Translations under genes and position numbers: made by a program
From: Leptasterias polaris
Taxonomy: Eukaryota; Echinodermata; Asteroidea; Forcipulatida; Asteriidae
Length of the DNA: 64,000 nt
Direction of reading: 5' to 3'
Assembly: GCA_037783415.1 (NCBI GenBank)
Contig: JAZGTN010000068.1
Location: 496,001-560,000 of the forward strand
The notes under the pieces: model-generated
Database searches by the model: none
Seen by the model: the letters and a program-made list of their open reading frames with translations, nothing else
Told to the model about the DNA's origin: nothing
In this document: in pieces, positions 1-12,100 of the stretch
Layout of the letters: each line of letters opens with the position of its first letter
How positions within the stretch are numbered: position 1 is the stretch's first letter

Positions 1-76
1 AAAGCTGTGAATGGAGTCATCCAAAGGTGTCAACATATTGAAGGTAAACATTTCTTTTTAATATTTTTTTTTTTAA

Positions 77-415
77 ATGGCGTGTCGAGGCCAAGTGGTT
101 TATTGCACTGGACTCATACTCTAGTGGCTAAGTCACCACCAGGGTGTGGGTTCGAATCACAGTCATGACTCTTGTATCCTTGAATTGCTTCTCTTCACCC
201 AGGGGTAATTATTCACCCTGTGTGGATGGTTCTTGTGATTAATTTAGCTGGGTATGCTACATAATTAGCAGCACAGACTAGAGTTGAGATGGTTTAAGGC
301 ATGAAATAAATGGGCCAGTGACCTGGAATAATAATTGTTGAGTCCCATGAGCGTCACTGCGTGGCGGATTTGAGAGCTATTTAAGAAGCTTTTATACTCA
401 TTATTATTATTGATA
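77..415 (+). mobile_element. tRNA-derived SINE, family A
   Basis: A tRNA-like head with a B-box (GGTTCGAATC at about 153) is followed by a body with the phrases CTTCTCTTCACCCAGGGGTAA and GATGGTTCTTGTGATTAATT and a tail of ATT triplets near 405-413. The same body phrases recur at 43521-43860 (reverse), 50541-51135, 31605-31790 and 55725-55905, so this is a dispersed family and not a tRNA gene. It lies downstream of the stop codon of the laminin-G gene. Confidence 0.7.
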
Positions 416-1119
416 AACATTTGTTGTGCAGTAGTTTATTATTCACAATAACACCACAGCACAATCCACTGGAATTCCTCCAAGGTTTTGAGTATTTTTC
501 CTGATTTTCAGTATTTCCTACAGTAAAAGAAAAAAACAAAAAAACGTGTACAGTCATGCACGGCCTGTGATCCCTCCCCTGTCATACTCCTTCTTTGAAA
601 ATGTTGAAAACTTTGAACAACCCCCATAGACCAAATCTTTGTTATGTTGCAAATATTATGCTGGGTCACAAAAATGTGAAGTAGCCTATTTGTAGTGGTA
701 ATACTCAAAGTTAAGAAGGTAGACTCTAAATAACATTTTAAAAATTATTGTCAGAATTGAAAGAAAGTGTGTTACAACTACCATAGATGAAAGGCTGTCT
801 TGATGAAACCTTCCCATCTAGTGATTGTAACACTCAAACATTCTTACTTCAATCATCAGTATCCAGTCTGAGTCCGTTTTCAAATCAAAGTTAAAATTAA
901 AGCATTCTTAAAAAAACCCACAATAACCTGTACTGATTGATTAGAATTAAAACCACTAATCTCTTTAAACAACTTTAAGTACAAAACACATAGGTACAAC
1001 CCCTAACATTACATCCACTTGTAAAGTTGAAATGAACAGTTTAAAAGCTTATCTAAAATGGTTAGAGATGAGAAAATTAAAACAGATGCATCGTCATCAA
1101 ACTTCAGTCTCCCTCTTTC

Positions 1120-3127
1120 TTAGAAGGCAGGGCAAGACATGGTGTTGACGTCACCTTCAATAACAGTTGCCTCCTTGAAGTTCTGTAGAGCACCTCTAAT
1201 TGTGACATCACGCATGCAGCCGACAAATTTCTCGGAGATAACTTGATGCTCCGTTTCTGGATCATCTACACATGGAGCCAAATAACATCATTAACACTAA
1301 TTATGGTATATGAACTTATTGGTTTCGGATCTAGTTCTTAAGAACCATTATTGAACTAGCATTGAAATTTCTTGGACATGTTTTTTTTTCAAAACCTGAT
1401 TGATCCCTTAATGTTCAAAGTAAGACGTAAAAACAAACATTTCATAACTTGGAACTTCTTGATTTTTTGACCTTGAGAACCAAACTGAACTTCTAAATCT
1501 TACTTTCACTATTGGTGGTTAATATTGGTGTGGTTATGTTATAACTTTAACATTGTTAATTAAGCAGGTTAGATTACTATAATATAGCTTATTTTGTGGT
1601 TTGCCTGACACTCAAATTAACAAACTGCAGAGGGTTCAGAATGCATAAGCTAAACTAATCTGTAATTTCTCTAGACACTCTCGACTCGATGTAGTCCATT
1701 GTTACTCGAGTTACACTGGTTACCAGTTCGACAAAGAATAGCATTTAAAGTTCTTTTAATATTTTATAAAGCCATTCATGGTTTAGCACCAATGTACATT
1801 CGAGAGCTCATAACCATGAAATCAATCTCTCAAACATCATACCGTCTTAGGAGTTCGCAAGACCGAAGACCATACACTGTTAACTTACCATTCAAGAACA
1901 TCAAAGGCTACCCTAGGTGATCGGGCATTTGTGTACGCTGCTCCTAAACTATGGAATCATCTCCCTCCTTGTATTAGACAATCATCTTCACTTGATGTAT
2001 TTAAATCCAAGTTAAAAACCCATTTGTTTACAATTAATTCCTTTTAGTACTGTTGAGTTATTTCTATTGTTTTTCTCTACAGTTTTTGTTGTTGTATTTT
2101 TTGTAATGCGCAGTAAAGATATTCATAATAGGTATCGCGCAATATAAATGTCCGTTATTATTATTATTATTAATCCTGATAGTAATTTGACCTGCAATAC
2201 AAACCCACACATCAATCACATTGTATAATAAACAAAGGCTTATACCTGGGAGACCACCAAAGTATAGCGGATGTCTGGTATTAGCAGCAAAGGCGTTAGG
2301 AGGTCCTTCAGCTCTAGGCCCTGGATAACCATCAACAATCAACTGCAGAATGTTTCCCTCTTTGATAACTGTAAATACAAAAACAATTCAGACTTATTCA
2401 ACTTTTAAAATAAATAAAACACAGAATTTATTTGAAAGCATTGACGAAGCTTTGTAATTTTTTAAAAGTATAATCTACATAATCTAGAAATCTATACTGC
2501 AAAGTTTGTACCTTGGATGTCATGCCAGTTACCATCACAGAGGTATGTGGAGCCCTCGGGTGGGGTGTATGCTGCCTCGCTACGTCCACCACCATTCTCA
2601 GCCGTCAAAAACAGCTGTCAAACAACAGGACACACAAATAATGTTACATTATGGACATATCAAGTCAAAACTGATTGTGAGTTCTGATGGCTGCGATCAA
2701 TATTCAACTAATGACCATGACATGCGTAAGATTTTACAAAAGTAAATAATCCTGAAATATTGGAAGTGTTCTCTTCCTGATCAGGAGATGAAGCATCCTG
2801 AATGTTACTCAAATAGAACTTAAATAGAAATCCAGAGGTTTGGTCATTGGTCAGAACTGTTTTTCCCTTAAATGAATCCCTTTTTTAAGTGAACAAAGCA
2901 TTATAGATGAGAGCAGGAATGAATGAATCTCAGCAAACCCTGGCTCCCTTTTCATTTTCCCTCTAATCCTTTAGAAGACCCTCAGGTATGACTCACCACT
3001 CCATCCACCACCTCCAAAGATAAGAAGTCACCCTTCGGATTCTGTACAGACATCAAGATGGCTGTAGACACTCTGGGCTTGATGGACATACGCATGTCAA
3101 AGTCCACTCCAACTGAGAAGGACGAAG
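1120..3127 (-). CDS. Exons 11-14: laminin G domain 3 and C terminus
   Basis: Exons 3127-2997, 2614-2512, 2368-2246 and 1265-1120. Motifs are [29 protein letters not shown] and [11 protein letters not shown]. The protein ends just after the final conserved cysteine (MSCPAF, TAA at 1122-1120), as laminin alpha chains do. Nothing suggests a membrane anchor. Confidence 0.85.
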
Positions 3128-6100
3128 CTGTGGAATGATGAATGGAAATTCAAGATTGAGGGTTTATAGGTATTTTAATATTGGAGGTTCCTTTGGATAC
3201 ACCATGCATTATTCACTTCTTAAGAGAAGTGGTGGCTCTGAAACCAGCTGGGCCCAATTTATCAGTACTGCTTCCCCTAGTCTTGGCCCAAGACGTCAGT
3301 GATCGATAGTGGATAGTGTAATGCGCTCGGTTACAACGCGTTACAGCGCGCCACTAACGAGTTAGTGAGAGCTAGTCAAGTTGGGTAATTCAAGCCACAA
3401 GAGGGCGCGCTGTAACGCGTTGTAACCGAGCGCATTACACTATCCACTATCGATCACTGACGTCTTGGGCCAAGACTATGCTTCCCCTGGATTTGTTGTG
3501 CTTACCGCTCATATAGAATCACATGCTTTACAGGACATCGTAAGCGCAGAATTCCACGGTAAGCAAATTGGGCCCTGGTTGGGAGTCTTTTCACGACCTT
3601 TTGACAAGTACAACAGTCAGGACCAACATTTCCCATGGAAGTATACAAAATGGTGAATCAGTTCACTGTGCTGAATCGATCTAGTGTTTTAGTTTATTTA
3701 TTTATTTATTAATTTTTTGGAAGGGGAGAGGGGAAGAGTGAAGGGGTTTGGGGTATGAAAAGAGGTTTTAAAAGTAGAAGAAACAAATTTAGACTGAAGT
3801 TGATCGGACACTTACTCTGTATAACATAGCCTCCGTCTGAGCCAAAGAACACACCAGGTTCGATCCCATTGCATGGCTGGACCTCTATATTTTCTTCAGG
3901 ATCCCCTAAAGAAACACCATCTAATAAGAAGTTACGAAGACAACCCACAAAGCTGACTCTGGATGCAGGCTGCACAATACAAGAAAGATAATTTATTTTT
4001 AACAAGTATAAATAAAGAACATGGGAATCTGACTGGATAAATTGTATTTAAATTTTGGTTAGAACAATGAAAATTTGACAAGAGGCGGATTTGAACCTGC
4101 GACCTCCAGATTAACATGTCTGCACTCAACCAACTAAAGGAAGACCGCCAACATTATGGCTAGATAGCTCAGTTGGTAGAGCACCCGCACGTTGATCTGG
4201 AGGTCGCTGGTCCAAATCTCATTCCAGTCAATGTTTCTTTGTTTAACCCAAAATTGTACTTTCTCAAGGAAATAATTATTAGTATCTTAAAACTAACTGT
4301 GGGTCAGTATTCACAACTACAAATTTCGACAACTTACATCCACTTTGTTATCTTTCATTGCATCTCTAACTTCAGGATCAACGCCACCAATGTATACCGG
4401 TGTGGTGGCTCGAAGGAATCGATTGCTTCCACCTATTTCATCCGTAATGACCAACTGGCCATCGATGTAGAGTTCCCCAACAGCACCAGCTCGATTCGCT
4501 CTCACCTAGAATCAGTATCAAAAATCAAATGTTGCTAATAAGAGAAAGGTTACGACTCGAATCCCACCCAAGTAGTGTGTTGTGACCATTTCTTCAGGTT
4601 TGCAAAGTTGACTCTAAAAGAAAAACATGTCCACAATTTAGGAAGCCAAATATTTCTTCTGGTGCTGTTGATTTTATCAACAAACCTTCACAAAACTTAG
4701 TGAATTTAGTATTCTACAACTGGCTTCTCACCACGTGGCATGTTGAGTTGAGTCAAGCATCCGCTCTGGAATGCGGGGTCATGGGTTCAGATCCCATCCA
4801 TGTAACCGATTGATTTTCTTGCAAGATTCAAAAATACGATGCTTATTACACACTGGTGTAAAGGAAAGCCAAAATAACATTTTAATAAGTGCTGTCCAAA
4901 GTCAATGTGCACTTGATCTACTGAGAAACAGGTGTACAGGATGAAGAATCTATCCCCTCCTCACCCTCTGTGAATATGTAGAGGGGTAGCTAATAAGGTA
5001 ACTGATGGGATGGTCATCACAGTGTGGGCTCAAGATATTTAACCATAAATTGCTTCTCTTAACCCAGGTAGTATGGGAGCCTTCGGGGACAAAGATGGGG
5101 ATTAACCCCCGTGCGGTATGAACAATACAAACATATTGGGGTTGTATGTTCCATTGGCGGTATGGAGACAGTTTGAGGAATGGTCTTAACATGCCTGATG
5201 AACACGATAATAATGTTATGAAGTGCGTTGATCTATCTACTAAGATATGTGCGCTAGTATAGGAACCAGTTGAACTATTTTCATGTCACTCACCGTGTGC
5301 CAATTTTCATCATTGATGGGATCTGGTGATTCAAGAAGTATAGGTCCGCTACCATAATCCCATCCAAACACCACCTTCCCCTCACGCATAAACATGCCAA
5401 TGTAGTCAATGTGACGAGTGTCTGAGGTGAACATGATAAGACCATTCCGACCGGCAGTCTTCAGCTCCACTTGCATTTCCAGACTGATGGAGAATACACA
5501 GGAAATTCAGTCATTCATGATCAAGATTTGTGTTGACTTGTAAACCTGTAAACCAGTAAACTGGTAAACCCATAAACCCAAACCAATAACCCTATATAAA
5601 CCAGTCAAACCGTAAACCCATAACCTTGTAAGCCCTTAAACCCATAACTCCATATATCCGCATACTCGTTAACCCGTAAACCTATGTATCCGCCCATGAG
5701 CCAATGAACCCCAAACTCACCCATGAACCCATACACCCAAATACCCGTGAACCCATACACCCATAAGCCCATAAATCCATAAACCGTTACACCTATATTC
5801 CCACACACCCGTAAGCCCATTATTCCATGAACAATAGACACATGAACCATACACCCAAACACCTACGAACCCATAAACCCCACACTAGTGAACCCATATA
5901 CATGTGAACCCATAACCCTATAAACCTTAAGCCAATATACCCATATCATCCATCAACATATTATCAGTGTGTTTTTTAAAGTGCCAAACACTGCTCTCAT
6001 GGCATGACATTTTAACGGTTTCCAGGTGCGTGAGGTATTTTTTCCTGTGCGCCTTGAGTGAAGACTAAGCACCTAAGACACGAGGTTCGTTAAAGTTTAC

Positions 6101-9100
6101 AACGTAAAGTTTGCTCTCCAGATTTCTCCGGCTTATTGCTGTTTTAAGGTATGTAGAAACTTATTTTCCAGTAGTAGATTCTTTCAGGATTTGGCATGTT
6201 CGGTCTGTGTGTTGCATTACTCTTTTAATATGTTCCTTTAGAGACTTTTGAGATCGTTTGCTGTAAATCCTCCGTACTTTTACTGCCATTGTTTTTGTGC
6301 ACTCAGTGCGGTAAGCCCGCGCCATGTTTTTAGGTTTACATTTACGTTGACTACTCGGCAGGATCCTTAAAGGCCCTGTATACTATTGGTAAGATCGAAA
6401 AACACAAATGTTCACAGATTCACACATAACTTACATGATTTAAAGTAAGTAATGGTAGAAAGGGTTCATTAAAATATTTCTGCCTAAAAATTAAAATGCT
6501 ATCGTTTTTGAGAAACAATAATTTTTATCGCGCGCGATAAGAAACTCGATGTTTGAAAGCCAGAAAACACATAAGGTCTCTCCTCACGGAAAAGACACTC
6601 AGGAGAGACAGTGGCTGAACTTGGACTGGCAATAAGAAAGTTAGTTCTCAGAGCGTACCCAGATTGTGGTATGACCTTTCAGGAGGATTTTGCCATCGAA
6701 CAGTTCAAGAACGCACTTGATGATTACGAACCGAAACAAGCTTTATTTCAAGGAAAGCCTGCATCATTAGACGAGGCGGTGGAAATCGTGGCAGAAGCGG
6801 AGGCATGGCACAAGGCAGAGAAAGTTGGCCAATCACGTGTATTGCTACCTGAACTAACAAATAAATACGGCGGGTGCCCCACTACCATTGATGACCTAGC
6901 TGATATGCTGCATAAATTGATGGATGCTAAACAGCGTCAACTGAGGCCCGAAAGGAAATATAAGGATTGGAAGCCAGGATGCTGGAATTGTGGGAGTCTG
7001 CAGCACTATCGAGCGGAGTGTCCAGCCCATGCCGCCAACCCCATGGCATTAAACAAGAATCAGCTGGTCTTGTGAGCCAAAGGTCAGCTGGTTATAACCA
7101 GAGGCTCGAGATCAAACCAAGATCACCGCCGGTGGCGGCAATCCAACCGCCGGTATGGGTAGCCTCACCGCCGGTGGAGGCAGTCCAACCGCCGGTATGG
7201 GTTGCCTCACCGCCGCTGGAGGCAGTCCAACTGCCGGTATGGGTAGCCTCACCACTGGTGCAGGTACCCCAACCGCCGGTATGTACAGCCTCACCGGCGG
7301 TGCTGGCAGCCTCATTGCCTCATTGCCAGTTTCGTTTCATCACGTCTTTTTGAGAAAGTGGCACCAAAGCTGAGACCAGTACTCTCACCTGCAGTTCGCA
7401 AGTTTCGTCAGGCAAATGGCAGTGAACTTCGTATTGATGGTCGAGCAAAAATGGCAGTAAAACTTGGTGGTGGAGAAATCGATCACCTGATGTGGGTCGC
7501 TGATATTAGCGATGACACTATACTTGGACTAAACTTTATGCGACAACACAAGTGCCAACTCGTGTGGGATGATGATTGTCTCACGGTTGGTAGATATAAA
7601 GGTTCCCATGATGTCATACCCGGAAGAACCAGTAATCTGTCGTGTTCGGCTGGATGAAAAGGTGATGATTTCACCGCTATCAGAGGTCCTACTTGAGTGT
7701 AAAGTAGTGGGAGAAAGCTCTGGAGCTGTGCCAGTCTGGGGAATACTACAGAACAAAGGAACCATGGGCAATGACTGTGATGTTCTTGTTGCAAGTGCCT
7801 TTGTCAACACACGAGACAGTCAGGTCCCAGTGAGACTCTTGAATCTGTCGTCTGAAGAAAAGATGCTGAGAAAGGGCACTGACGTTGCATTCCTTGAGCC
7901 GGTGGACAGTGTTGCCGTTTTGGCAGACCATCGGCAGACGAATGATGGAACGGCGAGCGGGTTGCTGGCTGAGATCCCAGAACATCTAACAGCACTATTC
8001 GAGTCTGGTTCCGGACACCTGTCAGCCTCAGACAAAGAGAGACTGGCGGCAATTCTGCGAAATTTTGGTGATGTGTTTTCAGCGGGAGATGGGGACTTTG
8101 GAAGAACTAATCTCACAGAACACCGCATTACGACGGGGAATGCGCCTCCCATCCGGCAGAGACCAAGAAGGGTGCCCCTGAGCCAACGAGAGGTGGCTGA
8201 TAAAGAAGTGGATAAGATGCTTGCTCAGGGAGTAATTGAACCTTCTGATAGTCCGTGGTGTTCACCGATTGTGCTGGTCAGAAAGAAGGACGGTTCTGAG
8301 AGGGTGTGTATCGACTACCGGAAGTTGAACGAGGTTACCACGAAAGGTGCACATCCTCTTCCCCACATAGAGGATAACCTTGACTCTCTGGCGGGATCAC
8401 AATTCTTTTCCACTCTTGACCTGGCCTCCGGGTATTTGCAGGTTAAGGTTGCTGCTGAGGACAGGCACAAAACGGCTTTTAGCACAGGTGGACTGTACCA
8501 GTTTTTGACCATGCCATTTGGCCTTTGTAATGCGCCCTCAACCTTTGAACGCCTGATGGAGCGAGTCCTTGCTGGATTACAATAGCAGGTAGCAGTGTTG
8601 TATCTCGATGACATTATCGTCTTCGGAAATAACTTTGAGGAGCACATGCAAAGACTGTGTCTGGTGCTGCAGAGGCTTAAGGAAGCAAACATAAAACTAA
8701 AACCCAAGAAATGCAAGTTCTTTCAAAAGAAGGTGGAGTTTTTGGGTCACGTAGTTTCGCCAGAGGGAGTCCCAACTGACCCAGAGAAGGTCCGTGCAGT
8801 ACAGGTGTGGGCTCAATCAATGACTGTGACAGATGTCCGAAGTTTCCTGGGACTGGTGTCATTATTACCGACGGTTTTGCCGCAATTGCAAGACCACTAC
8901 ATCTACTAACTGAGAAGGGAAGGCAGTTTTAATGGACAGGAGAAAGCCAGGAGGCATTTGAACAGTTGAAGTACTGTTTTACATCCGCCCCAATACTGGC
9001 CTATCCAGACCCGGCTGAACCATTTTGTGCTTGACACGGACGCTAGCGGATTTGCAGTCGGTGCTGTGTTGTCTCAGATTCAGGGAGGCAGGGAGCGTGT

Positions 9101-12100
9101 GATAGCATATAGCAGCAAGTCACTGACAAAGCAGGAAAGGAACTATTGTATCACGAGACGTGAGCTCTTGGCCGTGGTCTTCTTTATGAAGAAATAATTA
9201 ATATCATCACTACCTGTATGGGAGACATTTCCGTGTCAGGACCACTGAAGTGGCTATACGGCGTGAAAGACCCAGAAGGACAGTTGGCCAGGTGGCTAAA
9301 AAAACTTAGCATATACAATTTTATCAACGAGCATCGTCCTGGAAGCCAGCACGGCAACGCCGATGCCTTGTCGAGGAAGTGATTTTTCTAGCTGTGATCA
9401 CGAAGACGGAGAGGAGATACCCAAGGTACCGTGCTAGAGATTGAACACATTCGTGGTAGCAAGCTGCCGGTACAGCGAAGCCTCACCGCCGGGACAAGCA
9501 GCCTCACCACCGGCTTATGCTGCATTGCAGGTACAAGCTTCGGCTCCCAAGGTGGAACCTGACCTAAACTGTGACAATATTGCACGCTTTCAGCGAGAAG
9601 ACAGCGAATTGAGAGAGGTGTTGGAATGGGTCGAAAAACAGCAAAGACCACTGTGGGAAGAAGTGTCCAGTAGGGGTTCGGAGGTGAAGTTCTGGTGGGC
9701 CCGTTATGAACAGCTGGTGATGAAGCATGGGATCTTGTATATCCACTGGGAGCCAACTAGACCAACTGACAGTTGCCGACTGAGAGTATTAAACGCCTCA
9801 AGGCATGCGTTCAACCGTTATGAAGCACTTTTATGATCAGAAAACTGCAGGCCACCTGGGAGTAGCCAAGACGTTCTCAAAATTGTGTCGCAGCCACTTT
9901 TACTGGCCGTCAATGCGCACGTCGGCACGCCGGACTTCACCCTACCACCATAGATCAGACGGGATGATTGAACGCTTTAACAGAACCATTGAGGCAATGC
10001 TACGGGTATGGGTGGATGACTCGCAGACAGATTGGGATGACCACTTGGCCCTGTTGGCAATGGCTTATAGATCTTCAGAACACGAGACTACGAAAGAGAC
10101 ACCGAATGCAATGATGTTAGGCCGAGAGGTTCGCATGCCAGTGGATTTGCTCGTCAAGCCAGTCCCGGGTGATGTGCCCACAGCCGCCACTGCTTAGGCA
10201 CAGCATCTTTAAGATAAACTTGTATCTGCTCATGAGATTGCCAGGGAAACCACAAGCACAATGATGAGGGCACAGAAAAGGCACTAATGGAAGAAATGTT
10301 AAGAAACAGCTGTATGACAAGGGAGCAGTGGTTTGGCTCCAGAACAAGATAAGGAAGAAAGGAAAATGTCCCAAACTAACCAGGAGCTGGTGTGGACCGT
10401 TCGTGATAGTGGAAAAACTGTCGGATGTTGTGTATAAAATTCAGAAGTCCCCTCGATCTAATAAAAAAGCAGACAGAATGAAACTCTGTTATGGAAAGTC
10501 GAGTGAAGACTGTGGGTTTCGTGGGCTTCGGCAGGCACAACAAAACTCAACCAGCACTGCACAGAACCCAGCCGCCGGTATGGGAAGCCCAACCGCCGGT
10601 ATGGGAAGCCCAACCGCCGGTATTGGAGGTCCAGCCGCCGGTATGGGAAGCCCAACCGCCGGTATGGGAAGCAGCCGCCGGTGTGGGCAGCCCAACCGCC
10701 GGTATGGGCGGCTCAACCGCCAGTGCAATCATTACCGTCGGTACCCAGCTCCCCAAGAATGATGGAGACCCGTCCACCTGTACACCGTGCACACGCCGAG
10801 GCAGAGCCGTGAGAAAGCCACAGCGATACTTGCAACAAATTTTCGTTTCCAGTGAGAACGGAACGCATGACAGTTGGCCACTAGAGGGCGGGCGTGCATG
10901 TAGCATTTCTTCAGATTTCTGCAAGTTGAAGAAGAACGCACATTGTGGGACTTCTCCCGACATGGATATGACGGATGACGGATGACGGTGACAGCTACCT
11001 ATGCTTGCAGAGTGTGTGGACGCACGTATGGCTCGTCCTATACAAGGAGACGTCATGATGAGAAAGCAACCCACGAAGAAAGGGAACAGTATGTAAGCTG
11101 TGTGACAGCAAGTACCGCCGATCGGACTACTTGACACACATCCGGCGACACACATCCGGCGACACACATCCGGCGACACACATCCGGCGACTACCGTGAC
11201 TACTTCTGCCGCGGGGGCGCACACCGCCGCTGGCGTGAGTGACATCAGGAGGATCGCATCACAGGATGGAGTTGATTCGTCTGCAAGGATCTACATGAAC
11301 GGACAATGGTATACGGCCCGGACCTTGCAAACTGCGGGGCTCATGGAGTGCCCCACTCCGGCGGAATTCTTGAGAGCCGACGGAGTCGATAAGGGGGTGC
11401 AAACAGAAGCCACTCTCATGCGGGAAGAGTTTGTAACGGCCATGGTGGAGACGGTGGAGGACACCACCACCGGAGTCCGTACCGTTCGCCGGACGGAGTC
11501 ATCGGGTATAAAGGAACCTAGTGACGTGCTGTGGCAGACATTGACCCCCCAGCACAGACAGAAAAATAAACATTGTTTTGTTGTTATTAAATAAAAAGAA
11601 ATGCGGTTGTGGGTCTCACCGCCGATTGTTGCATCTTTGGTGGATTCTGGGTCACCAAATTGGGGACCAGAATCAATATTGATCATCATTCCCGGGGAAC
11701 TCCAACCAGTTACAAACCTGTTGAACTATTTTAACCACCTGCCAATACAGAAGTATAGGCTAAACTATAGGAGGGAGTGATGTACGGACATCGCAACCGC
11801 CGGACAACCGCCGGCGTGAGAACGCTCTCTCTCCAGAGATTGGACCGGAAGTATGGACTATAAATAGACTGTTGTGTTCGCGCCAGCGGGAAAAACGTTG
11901 GCCAGGGGTCAAAAAGACTGACGCTTTGCTTTGTGTTGATTAAAAAGGAGTTGTGTTGTAACGTTGGGTCAGAAGAGACCAGAGTTGTTACGAATAAAGT
12001 TGGTTTTCCTCCAGTCCAGTCTCGGGCTCCCCTTTTCATGTTGTTCGGCAGTATTAGAAACAAGGACCCTTAGGCCGTTCGCTACAATACCTTTAGGTGA

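Larger units (their letters stand above)
6578..12086 (+). mobile_element. Degenerate Gypsy-type LTR retrotransposon (Gypsy-1)
   Basis: Order: gag with a CCHC knuckle, protease remnant, reverse transcriptase, RNase H, integrase remnant, a 3-prime coding segment with C2H2-like fingers, polypurine tract (GGAGGGAG, 11770-11777) and a 3-prime LTR. No matching 5-prime LTR is present; the left end abuts a truncated MITE. Frames are broken by a stop at 8583, several frameshifts and a large integrase deletion, so this copy is dead. A 21-bp minisatellite unit recurs at several places within it. It lies in intron 7 of the laminin-G gene, antisense to that gene. Confidence 0.9.

Noticed and set aside
1..43. 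Possible exon on the plus strand ending at a GTAAAC donor (frame reading AVNGVIQRCQHIE)
   Set aside because: Only 43 bases are visible, no acceptor is in the window, and the family is not recognised.
4083..4231. tRNA genes
   Set aside because: D- and T-arm patterns are present, but acceptor stems have no 3-prime partner and the two copies share a non-tRNA body, so they are SINE heads.
5541..5948. CRISPR-like array
   Set aside because: Units are 7-9 bp without spacers and the host is a eukaryote; it is a degenerate satellite.
10547..11245. 232-codon minus-strand open frame
   Set aside because: Antisense shadow of the 21-bp repeat array and the Gypsy 3-prime segment; repeat period divisible by three keeps it open.
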